From Actinomycetes bacterium (GTDB lineage: Bacteria > Actinomycetota > Actinomycetes > Propionibacteriales > Nocardioidaceae), in NCBI GenBank assembly GCA_029779385.1, contig JAKPAQ010000193.1, positions 1 through 9,529 on the forward strand: DNA of 9,529 nt, read 5' to 3'. The position numbers and the translations under genes are program-made. Positions 1-6,474 of the stretch are shown here, piece by piece. Within the stretch, counting starts at the first letter, position 1; each line of letters opens with the position of its first letter. Below the pieces are notes generated by a model. That model was not told where the DNA came from. It saw only the letters and a list, made by a program, of their open reading frames with translations, and did no database searches.

Positions 1-54
1 CGTCTCATCACCTTGACCACCGATGCCCTACTTGCCCACCTGGAGAACTCATGA
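1..54 (+). CDS. 3' end of an unidentified upstream gene (partial)
   Basis: Frame 1 is open from the window edge to a TGA at 52-54 and encodes RLITLTTDALLAHLENS. The stop overlaps the ATG of the next gene (51) in an ATGA arrangement typical of translationally coupled actinobacterial operons. Of the other two forward frames, one stops within 15 bases and the other gives an unlikely Cys/Pro-rich peptide. Seventeen residues are too few to name a family. The leucine-rich helical end would fit many proteins, including a TetR-type regulator, but that is a guess. If real, this gene is the first visible member of the operon with the GMC dehydrogenase. Confidence 0.5.
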   Translation, partial: RLITLTTDALLAHLENS

Positions 55-1469
55 CCGCCAACTCGATGCCCGATGTGATCGTGGTCGGCGCCGGAACTTC
101 CGGCCTCAACGTCGCCAGAGAACTGGCCGCCACTGGCCTAGACTGCCTCATCCTTGAAGCCGGCGGACGCTACGACCGGCACACCTATCCGCGCGCCGAA
201 ATCGACGGCTCGGCCCAACTGTTTTGGGGCGGCGGGGTCGAACTCAACACCGACGCCTCCCTAGCCATCTTGCGTCCCAAAGTCGTCGGCGGCGGCTCGA
301 TCGTCAACCAGGCCCTGATGGACCGGTTCGACGAGATTGCCATAGACGACTTCCGCCGAATCAGCGGCGTCTCCTACTTCACCGCCGATCAAATGGCGCC
401 CTACTACGACCGGGCCGAAGGCAACGTCTGCTTGCAGACCGTCTCGGAAGGACATCGCAACCGAAACGCCGAAATCTTTGCCGAGGGCTTCGGCCACAAC
501 GGCTACCAGCACGCCCCGCTGCGACGCGCCCAAGCCGACTGTCGGTTCGACGACGGAAACTCGTGCATTGAGTGCCTGTTCGGTTGTCGAATCGACTCCA
601 AACAGTCCACCGCCATCACTGCCCTGCCAAAGGCCGAAGCCGACGGTGCGACCATGACCGCCGACGTCGAAGTAACCCGCGTCCAGGAACTGCCCGACCG
701 CGTGAAAGTTACTGGCCTTGTCGGCAAGCCGGGCACCGCGCGACACGAGCAGATCTGGGTGGCCGAACGTCTGGTGTTGGCTGGCGGCGCGATCGGCAAC
801 TCGACCCTGCTGTTGAACTCCGGCTTCGGCCAAGGCAGGCCAACACTTGGCCGAGGGTTCTTCGTCCACCCCCAATACATGAACTTCGGTGTCTACGACG
901 AACCCGTCAACGCCCACGCCGGCCCGCTGCAGAACTACAAGTCGGCCGACCCGGGCTTTCGCCGCCAAGGGTTCAAACTGGAGAACGTTTTCGCCGGGCC
1001 GTCGTCAATCGCCCTGCTGATCCCCGGCTTTGGCGTCGGCCACCAGAACCTGATGAAGCAGTACGACCACCTGGCCTGCATCGAAGTTTGCGTCCGCGAC
1101 ACGAACCCGGGGCAGATCCGAGTGAACCGCAAAGGCCAGACGGTGATCGACAAGAAATTGAACCGAAAAGACATCTCGCGCCGAGAGGCCGGTGCGGCCG
1201 CAATCCGCAACATTTTCTTGTCCACCGGCGCCAAGCAACTCATCGAAGGTGACGCCGGAATCGGGCTGCACCTGATGGGTGGATGCGCGATCGGCACCGA
1301 CGCCAAGAACTCCGTCGTCGACCCGGACTTCACCCTGCACGGCAGCAGCCGCATCCACGCCGCCGACTCGAGCGTCTTCCCGCTCGCCCCCGGCATCAAC
1401 CCGGCACTGACGATCGCGGCGTTGTCGCTGCGGGCCGCCGAGTCCGTGCTTTCAGCGAGCGGAAAGTGA
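51..1469 (+). CDS. GMC-family FAD-dependent alcohol dehydrogenase/oxidase
   Basis: A 472-aa flavoprotein predicted to oxidise an alcohol to an aldehyde or ketone. The N-terminal Rossmann motif GAGTSG (13-18) followed by LEAG (35-38) binds FAD. GGSIVNQALM (81-90) matches the first GMC signature, and LAGGAIGNSTLLLNSG (243-258) lies in the second GMC signature region. The C-terminal GMC domain has HLMGGCAIGTD with the likely catalytic His407, and GINPALTI with Asn450. A cysteine cluster C164-x7-C172-x2-C175-x3-C179, followed by K184-Q-S-T, resembles the segment in long-chain alcohol oxidase-like GMC proteins and may hold an iron-sulfur cluster (inference). There is no signal peptide, so it is probably cytoplasmic. 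GGAGA at 42-46 precedes the ATG. The next gene starts 5 bases after the stop, and its product may be a partner subunit. The substrate (long-chain alcohol, sterol or other) cannot be told. Confidence 0.9.
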   Translation: MTANSMPDVIVVGAGTSGLNVARELAATGLDCLILEAGGRYDRHTYPRAEIDGSAQLFWGGGVELNTDASLAILRPKVVGGGSIVNQALMDRFDEIAIDDFRRISGVSYFTADQMAPYYDRAEGNVCLQTVSEGHRNRNAEIFAEGFGHNGYQHAPLRRAQADCRFDDGNSCIECLFGCRIDSKQSTAITALPKAEADGATMTADVEVTRVQELPDRVKVTGLVGKPGTARHEQIWVAERLVLAGGAIGNSTLLLNSGFGQGRPTLGRGFFVHPQYMNFGVYDEPVNAHAGPLQNYKSADPGFRRQGFKLENVFAGPSSIALLIPGFGVGHQNLMKQYDHLACIEVCVRDTNPGQIRVNRKGQTVIDKKLNRKDISRREAGAAAIRNIFLSTGAKQLIEGDAGIGLHLMGGCAIGTDAKNSVVDPDFTLHGSSRIHAADSSVFPLAPGINPALTIAALSLRAAESVLSASGK

Positions 1470-1474
1470 CCAAA

Positions 1475-1918
1475 ATGGATACCTCGATCAGCCCAACGAC
1501 ACTCTCCCCCGCCCAGACCCGCGGCCTGGAGCGACTGGGCAACATTCTCATCCCCGGCGACCGTGATCTGCCGTCGTTCTCGGAGGCAAACGTCGCACCC
1601 GAAGCCGCCCGGATGCTGCCGTATATGCATGAGGCGGACCGGTCGAGCCTGCTACTGCTGCTGACGGTCTGCTCGCGCCTGCCGAAGATGCTTGTTCGCG
1701 CCTTGGTCGCGGCCGCGGCCGGCTGGCGGCGCGCACCCGAACCGATCGCCGGACTGCTGCGAATGGCCAACATCGGCATCAAAGGGGTCGTCCATTCCCT
1801 CTACTGGTCCGACTTGAACAACGACCGAATCCACGCGGCGATTGGCTACGACGCCACGATCAATGAAGCCGCCTACGAGGCAAGCCTGCAGTCCAAGAAG
1901 CCCAAGGAGCAAAAGTGA
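1475..1918 (+). CDS. Small subunit-like protein, gluconate 2-dehydrogenase subunit 3 type
   Basis: A 147-aa protein. The N-terminal segment LSPAQTRGLERLGNILIPGD (10-29), then a D/P/A-rich turn (PSFSEANVAPEA), resembles the start of gluconate 2-dehydrogenase subunit 3 (Gluconate_2-dh3) family proteins. LYWSD (109-113) and IGYD (123-126) fit that family's C-terminal end. Such proteins are the small partners of GMC dehydrogenases. Known periplasmic versions carry a Tat signal; this one has none, so it may act in the cytoplasm. The middle (about 57-108) is Leu/Ala-rich and helical, possibly a binding surface. The ATG at 1475 is chosen because GGAAAG (1461-1466) sits 8 bases upstream; the frame is open further 5' but that would overlap the GMC gene. 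It ends in a 4-bp GTGA overlap with the aldehyde dehydrogenase gene. The family assignment is by pattern only and moderately sure. Confidence 0.7.
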   Translation: MDTSISPTTLSPAQTRGLERLGNILIPGDRDLPSFSEANVAPEAARMLPYMHEADRSSLLLLLTVCSRLPKMLVRALVAAAAGWRRAPEPIAGLLRMANIGIKGVVHSLYWSDLNNDRIHAAIGYDATINEAAYEASLQSKKPKEQK

Positions 1919-3459
1919 GCAGCACGAAAAACCCCCACACCGCAGGCGTAATCGATCGCGCTCGGGCGGGCCAAGTTTCGCTGGGCGCCTTGAGGGTTGC
2001 CGACCGAATCGAACACCTCAAAAAACTCCGCGAGGCGATCTTGGCCCGAAGCGAAGAGATCATCGACCGGGTGCAAGCCGAGACCGGCAAGTCACGTTCG
2101 GACATTCTCATGTCGGAGATCTTTGGCACGCTCGACTCGATCGCGTGGCTCGAAGCCAACGCCGAGTCCGCGCTCGCCGACGAGAAGATCACGACCCCGA
2201 TGACGATGATGGGCAAGAAGTCGCGGATTTGGTATCAGCCGCGCGGCGTCATCTTGATCATCGCGCCGTGGAACTACCCGTTCTTCCAAGCGATCGTGCC
2301 GATCGCTCAGGCGCTGGTCGCCGGCAACGCCGTGGTCCACAAGCCGAGCGAACACACCCCGCTCGAAGGCCTCGTCGAGTCCCTCGTCGAGCAGGCGGCG
2401 ATCGCGCCGAACTGGGTCCAAGTCGTTTACGGCGACGGACAGGCCGGCAGCGACGTGATCGCCCAACGCCCAGATCAGGTCATGTTCACCGGCTCGGCCC
2501 GCACTGGCCGCGCGATCATGCACCAAGCCGCCGATCTGCTGATCCCAGTCGAACTGGAACTGGGCGGCAAGGATCCGATGATCGTGTTCGAAGACGTGAA
2601 CCTAGACCGAACTGTCGCCGGTGCGGCCTTTGGCGCACTGACTGCGGCCGGCCAGTCCTGCACGTCGGTCGAGCGACTTTATGTTCACGAGTCGATTCAC
2701 GACCAGTTCACCAAAAAACTGGTCAACCTAGTCTCGAAGTTGAAGCTCGTTGATTCGCCTGCCGCTGACGGCGGCGACGGCGATATCGGCACCATGACGA
2801 CGGACTTCCAGGTCAAGACGGTGGCCGCGCACGTGCTGGACGCGGTTGATCGTGGTGCGACCGTGCTCACCGGTAACGACTGGGACGCCCAAGCCGCCCT
2901 CGACGGCCGTCCCGGGTTGGCCGGTCGCCCGTATCGACTCGTGCCGCCACTGGTGATCACCGACCTGCCAGACGACGCGCTGATCGTCACCGAGGAAACG
3001 TTCGGGCCGGTCGTCCCGGTGCTGAAATTTAGTACCGAAGGCGAAGCCGTCGCCCGCGCCAACGACTCGATCTTCGGGCTGACCGCGAGTGTGTGGAGCG
3101 CCGATTCGGCCCGCGCCGAACGGGTCGCGCGCCAACTAACCTGCGGCGGGGTGTCGATCAACAACGTGATGGCCACCGAGGCCACCCCGGCACTGCCGTT
3201 CGGCGGAGTCGGCGAATCGGGAATGGGCCGCTACAAGGGCGTCCACGGTCTGCGCGCGTTCACGAACGCCCAGTCGATAATCATCGATTCGGACGGCACG
3301 AAACTCGAACCGAACTGGTACCCGTACACGGCTAAGAAGTACGCCATGTTCAACAAGATGATGCGGGCGTGGCTAGTCGAAGGACCCACCAAACTCGCCC
3401 GCTTCGCCGTCGCCGGCACGCGCTTGGAGAACTACTCGCAAAAGGCCCGCCGCGACTGA
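1915..3459 (+). CDS. NAD(P)-dependent aldehyde dehydrogenase
   Basis: A 514-aa member of the aldehyde dehydrogenase superfamily, oxidising an aldehyde to the carboxylic acid. All key residues are visible: PWN with Asn120 (oxyanion site), HKPS with Lys143 (cofactor ribose contact), FTGS (191-194), ELGGKDP with general base Glu215, GQSCT with nucleophile Cys249, and EETFGP (360-365). LPFGGVGESGMGRY (427-440) closes the core. About 60 residues follow the core, rich in aromatic and basic residues (about 455-514). That resembles the C-terminal extensions of long-chain or membrane-associated ALDHs, though there is no clear transmembrane helix. The GTG start at 1915 follows AAGGAG (1904-1909) with 5-base spacing and overlaps the upstream stop. 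As the last gene after the GMC protein and its partner, it probably consumes the aldehyde that they make. Exact substrate unknown. Confidence 0.93.
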   Translation: MSSTKNPHTAGVIDRARAGQVSLGALRVADRIEHLKKLREAILARSEEIIDRVQAETGKSRSDILMSEIFGTLDSIAWLEANAESALADEKITTPMTMMGKKSRIWYQPRGVILIIAPWNYPFFQAIVPIAQALVAGNAVVHKPSEHTPLEGLVESLVEQAAIAPNWVQVVYGDGQAGSDVIAQRPDQVMFTGSARTGRAIMHQAADLLIPVELELGGKDPMIVFEDVNLDRTVAGAAFGALTAAGQSCTSVERLYVHESIHDQFTKKLVNLVSKLKLVDSPAADGGDGDIGTMTTDFQVKTVAAHVLDAVDRGATVLTGNDWDAQAALDGRPGLAGRPYRLVPPLVITDLPDDALIVTEETFGPVVPVLKFSTEGEAVARANDSIFGLTASVWSADSARAERVARQLTCGGVSINNVMATEATPALPFGGVGESGMGRYKGVHGLRAFTNAQSIIIDSDGTKLEPNWYPYTAKKYAMFNKMMRAWLVEGPTKLARFAVAGTRLENYSQKARRD

Positions 3460-3483
3460 ACCGGACATTGTCGAAACGGTTCA
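3457..3483. terminator. Inverted repeat spanning both stop codons of a convergent gene pair
   Basis: TGAACCG (3457-3463) and CGGTTCA (3477-3483) are perfect 7-bp inverted repeats around a 13-base loop. Inside the loop, GAC-ATT-GTC could add a small stem. The left arm begins with the TGA stop of the ALDH gene; the right arm ends with the stop of the minus-strand NERD gene. This may be a compact bidirectional terminator. There is no T-tract on either side, so function is uncertain. Confidence 0.4.
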
Positions 3484-5124
3484 ACTAATCCCGAGGCGCT
3501 TGGCGACTTCGGTGCCGCCGACTTCGCGGATGTAGTCGGCGTCGCCGACGACGACCAAGCGGACGGTCGCGCGCGACATTCCGACATAGAGACGTTCTTT
3601 GGCGCGCTCATGGGTCTGCGAGTCGTTCACGCACAGAACCACCGCACGACGCTCCAACCCTTTCGCGCCGAGCACGTGGCCGTAGAAGGCGTCGTCGCCG
3701 TCCCAGAACGACTCCCAGTACTCCTCCTGACCCTTCAACTCCTGGCGCGAAATCTGTTCGGGATGGCGAGAACCGGTAGTGAGCAGCATGATGTCGCCGG
3801 GCTCCCAGCCCTCGTCCATCAGCAGTTCGACTTGATCGTCTGCTACTTCCAGCGCCTTTTCGGCCGGTACGTCCACGAAGGTCACTCCAGGCCCGTCGTC
3901 GCCCATGGCGTACATCCGACTCGGTGCGAGCGGCCCGAAAACCTCGTGGATCTGCCGAGTGTTTCGCACATTGTGATCGAGCATGAGCGGCACCAGCTGA
4001 ACTGGCGGCTTGCCGAACCTCGCGAAAATTCGCTGGTTCTCGTCCGAATACAGGTATAGCCCGCCGTGGTCTTGGTCCCGCAACGCCTTGATCACCGGTT
4101 GCCACCACAGGTCGGCGAAGTCTTGAGCCTCGTCGACGATGATCGAGTCGTACTTGTGGTTCTCATCCAATCCGTCAGCCAGGACGCTCATTTGCGTCGG
4201 CAGGTTCTTTTCCCAAAAATCGTGGTCGTCGCGGGCCCCTTCGGCCGGCGCGCCCCACTGCACACCGAAGTCGTGGAAGGTGCCCACGAAGGCCGGTCGA
4301 TCCTTGTACGGCCAAGTCGCGACTTCACGCTTTAGGTACGACGCCAAACCGAGCGAATAGCAAAGCAGCGCCACCCGTTCGGCCGGGCGACCCTGACGCC
4401 CGCGGGTGAGTTGGCGCGCCTGAGCCAGCGCGAGTGCCGTTTTCCCCGATCCGGCCCCGCCACGAATCTCCATCCGCGGCAGCAACCGGGTCACTTGCAA
4501 GATCGTTGCTTGATCTTTGGTCAGTCGAACAGCCGTGTCCTCGACCAGCCCGGCGATGTCGTGCACTGTCGGCTCGGTCGGCTTGCCGCTGAGCACCTGA
4601 ATCAGCGACTCAATCTGCGCGTCGCCCGGCACTTCGAAGCCGCGCTCTACTCGGCTGGCATTCTCCACCAGCCGGTCGGCCAAGTTTTCCATGTCGCCTT
4701 TATCGTGCAGCGACCAGCGCGGCAAATCTGGCAGATCAAAGTCGTCAGGAAACGTCGAGTACGGGGTAACGACCGCGTGGGCCCAGACAGCGGTGGGCTG
4801 CGAGGACCGCTTGCTCACATAGGTGCGTAAAGCGTATTTGGCTTCGCGTACCTGCGTAACTGGGTCGATTTCATGCGCTTGGCCTTTGCGTTTGATCTTC
4901 CAGCCGTCGTCAAACCAAACCAGCCCGCCTTTGACCTCGACCACCACGATGCCCACTCCGTGCAGGACGACAATCAGATCGGCCTCGTGGTCTTTGGTCT
5001 CGTCGGTCAATCGGACGTTGGCAAAAATGACATCGTCGGGCCCCAAGTTGTCGCGCAAATTTTCCCAAACATCCCGCTCGGAGCTGGTAACGAAATTGGG
5101 CTCTTGCGGAATCAGCGTGGGCAT
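3481..5124 (-). CDS. NERD-domain / superfamily 1 helicase protein
   Basis: A 547-aa two-domain protein. Residues about 10-120 form a NERD (nuclease-related) domain with the PD-(D/E)XK-like set E17, D49, E63-V-K65 and Q91, so the nuclease site looks intact. Residues about 200-547 are a UvrD/Rep-like ATPase-helicase: Walker A GGAGSGKT (222-229), Walker B DEAQDF (331-336), NVRNTRQI (385-392, motif IV region), HVLGAKGLE (483-491, motif V) and RLYVGMSRA (511-519, motif VI with the arginine finger). It probably acts on DNA or RNA in the cytoplasm. Proteins with this architecture are widespread, with poorly defined roles in repair or defence. The start lies 9 bases after the GNAT stop, with no clear Shine-Dalgarno sequence, which suggests translational coupling. 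The architecture is confident; the biological role is not known. Confidence 0.9.
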   Translation of the reverse strand: MPTLIPQEPNFVTSSERDVWENLRDNLGPDDVIFANVRLTDETKDHEADLIVVLHGVGIVVVEVKGGLVWFDDGWKIKRKGQAHEIDPVTQVREAKYALRTYVSKRSSQPTAVWAHAVVTPYSTFPDDFDLPDLPRWSLHDKGDMENLADRLVENASRVERGFEVPGDAQIESLIQVLSGKPTEPTVHDIAGLVEDTAVRLTKDQATILQVTRLLPRMEIRGGAGSGKTALALAQARQLTRGRQGRPAERVALLCYSLGLASYLKREVATWPYKDRPAFVGTFHDFGVQWGAPAEGARDDHDFWEKNLPTQMSVLADGLDENHKYDSIIVDEAQDFADLWWQPVIKALRDQDHGGLYLYSDENQRIFARFGKPPVQLVPLMLDHNVRNTRQIHEVFGPLAPSRMYAMGDDGPGVTFVDVPAEKALEVADDQVELLMDEGWEPGDIMLLTTGSRHPEQISRQELKGQEEYWESFWDGDDAFYGHVLGAKGLERRAVVLCVNDSQTHERAKERLYVGMSRATVRLVVVGDADYIREVGGTEVAKRLGIS

Positions 5125-5133
5125 GGCCCAAAT

Positions 5134-5676
5134 CTAGTGGGCACGAAGTCGATAAAGCGCGTGTTTGCGCAGACGATGTCCCGGTTCAAGAGCCGGATGT
5201 TCAAAGTCTGCGACCCACGACATTCCAAGGCGCTCCATCACTGCTCGAGAGCGCGTATTCGACTCGGCGGTAAACGAGAACACCTCGACCGCTTCGAGGT
5301 GTTCAAGCCCGAAACCCAGAACCGCACGCGCGGCCTCGGTCGCAAGACCTTTCCCCCACCAAGGGCGGGAAAACCGCCAACCAACCTCGAGCGCACCAGC
5401 GGGTAGATCGGCGGCCAAAACAACCGCATCGGGCACTGGCTGGAGTGCAATAACACCGGCGAATTTCGTCGTCTGGCGTCCAACGACGACCCACCATCCC
5501 CAGCCTCGTGCAGAAAACTCAGATTCGAGTCGATCAGCGAGTGCGTCGCTTTGCTCAACGCCCAATACTTCAGGGAAATATCGCATGACCTCAGGGTCAG
5601 CGTTCATCTTCGCGAATGGACTACGGTCTTTCGCCTGCCAAGGTCGGAGCAGCAGTCGCTCGGTGACTATCTCCAC
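5134..5676 (-). CDS. GNAT N-acetyltransferase, RimJ/RimL type
   Basis: A 180-aa protein of the GCN5-related N-acetyltransferase fold, transferring an acetyl group from acetyl-CoA to an amine such as a protein N-terminus or a small molecule. It opens with the family's TERLLLRPW (5-13). The acetyl-CoA-binding region is EVGWRFSRPWWGKGLATEA (97-115), where the W-G-K-G-L-A turn (107-112) fits the pyrophosphate-binding R/Q-x-x-G-x-G/A motif in relaxed form. ESN (138-140) followed by SRAVMERLGM (143-152) is the usual C-terminal motif. GTG at 5676 is the start; GGGGA lies about 7 bases upstream on the minus strand. It sits between a small membrane protein gene and the NERD-helicase gene with gaps of 21 and 9 bases, probably in one transcript. 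The substrate cannot be predicted. Confidence 0.88.
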   Translation of the reverse strand: MEIVTERLLLRPWQAKDRSPFAKMNADPEVMRYFPEVLGVEQSDALADRLESEFSARGWGWWVVVGRQTTKFAGVIALQPVPDAVVLAADLPAGALEVGWRFSRPWWGKGLATEAARAVLGFGLEHLEAVEVFSFTAESNTRSRAVMERLGMSWVADFEHPALEPGHRLRKHALYRLRAH

Positions 5677-5697
5677 TGGTTGTTCCCCAGGAGAAGT

Positions 5698-5931
5698 TCA
5701 GGAGGTGGGCGGTTCGTTCGACTTCTTGGGGTCGATGTCGACGGCGCCATTTTCGTCTTCGCCGTCCCACGGCTGCCGGGCGCGGCGCGAAACCAAAACA
5801 AACGACCAAAGCAGTAGTCCCACGACGATGAAAAGGCCGAGCGTATAAATACCGGCCAGCCAGCCAATCGACTGGTTGCCGTCGGGGTCGATTTCCTCGG
5901 CGGCCAAAACCGCAAACTGCAAGGTACTCAC
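5698..5931 (-). CDS. Small single-pass membrane protein of unknown function
   Basis: A 77-aa protein with a GTG start at 5931. One hydrophobic helix at about residues 23-47 (core LFIVVGLLLWSFVLV) is followed by RRAR (49-52), which by the positive-inside rule places a roughly 28-residue acidic, charged tail (DGEDE and later PKK) in the cytoplasm. The N-terminal 22 residues would face outside. I do not recognise a family. It is treated as real because the helix, topology and codon use are protein-like, and because it fits tightly ahead of the GNAT gene (21-base gap). The Shine-Dalgarno sequence is weak. The upstream repressor gene ends 42 bases before it, with a hairpin between. Confidence 0.68.
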   Translation of the reverse strand: MSTLQFAVLAAEEIDPDGNQSIGWLAGIYTLGLFIVVGLLLWSFVLVSRRARQPWDGEDENGAVDIDPKKSNEPPTS

Positions 5932-5952
5932 GACTTCAGCCTAGCCCGACGC

Positions 5953-6287
<335 letters not shown>

Positions 6288-6318
6288 GTTGCACCACTGG
6301 TCGGCCGGGACATGCGCC

Positions 6319-6331
6319 TTGACTGAGTCAA
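6319..6331. repeat. 13-bp perfect palindrome in the divergent intergenic region
   Basis: TTGACTGAGTCAA is symmetric around its central G (6325). It reads as TTGACT, like a -35 hexamer, on both strands, but no convincing -10 lies 16-18 bases downstream on either. It may be a binding site for a second regulator. Further perfect palindromes in the same region are TTTGCGCAAA (6361-6370) and AGCACATGTGCT (6389-6400). Confidence 0.35.
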
Positions 6332-6388
6332 CGTGCTGTCCGCACCCGCTCCAAGTCGTCTTTGCGCAAACTATGCATACCACTGGAG

Positions 6389-6400
6389 AGCACATGTGCT
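6389..6400. repeat. 12-bp perfect palindrome AGCACATGTGCT
   Basis: A perfect 12-bp palindrome about 75 bases upstream of the reductase start, outside the CsoR-type operator. With the palindromes at 6319-6331 and 6361-6370 it suggests additional regulatory input to the divergent promoters. No known regulator's consensus is claimed. Confidence 0.35.
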
Positions 6401-6425
6401 TTTCCCTTCGATTAGGTTTGTAAAC

Positions 6426-6443
6426 GGTACCCCCGATGGTACC
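6426..6443. promoter_or_regulatory. Possible second, degenerate CsoR/CstR-type operator
   Basis: GGTACCCCCGATGGTACC has inverted GGTACC arms and contains TACCCCC, as in the half-site of CsoR-family operators. Its centre (about 6434.5) is 22 bp from the centre of the main operator (about 6456.5), close to two helical turns, so two repressor tetramers could bind the same face. The right half lacks a full G-tract, so binding is uncertain. Confidence 0.4.
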
Positions 6444-6448
6444 TCATC

Positions 6449-6464
6449 ATACCCTAGGGGGTAT
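6449..6464. promoter_or_regulatory. CsoR/CstR-type operator
   Basis: ATACCCTAGGGGGTAT has perfect 6-bp inverted arms (ATACCC and GGGTAT) around TAGG. It closely matches the A/T-flanked G-tract operators of CsoR-family repressors, such as ATACCCCCTAGGGGGTAT. It overlaps the -10 element of the reductase gene (6462-6467), and on the minus strand it overlaps a TATGAT (6451-6446) that could serve the repressor gene. Occupancy should block the reductase promoter and may give autoregulation. The assignment rests on sequence match plus the adjacent CsoR-family gene. Confidence 0.82.
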
Positions 6465-6474
6465 AGTTTGGGCA
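6462..6474 (+). promoter_or_regulatory. Promoter -10 and probable leaderless start for the CoADR-rhodanese gene
   Basis: TATAGT (6462-6467) is one base from the TATAAT consensus. Seven bases beyond its last base is the A of the ATG at 6474, so transcription probably begins at the start codon itself. No Shine-Dalgarno sequence precedes this ATG, which agrees with a leaderless mRNA, common in actinobacteria. The -35 position (about 6439-6444) has no good hexamer. Confidence 0.6.

Noticed and set aside
261..968. Long antisense open frame of 235 codons over the GMC gene, and similar long shadow frames elsewhere
   Set aside because: High-GC codon bias opens antisense frames; the peptides have no recognisable motif and lie fully over genes with clear family motifs.
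6333..6473. In-frame 47-residue N-terminal extension of the CoADR-rhodanese protein
   Set aside because: It runs through the operator, -10 and palindromes, its peptide is unlike the family, and the FAD motif lies at the expected distance from the ATG at 6474.
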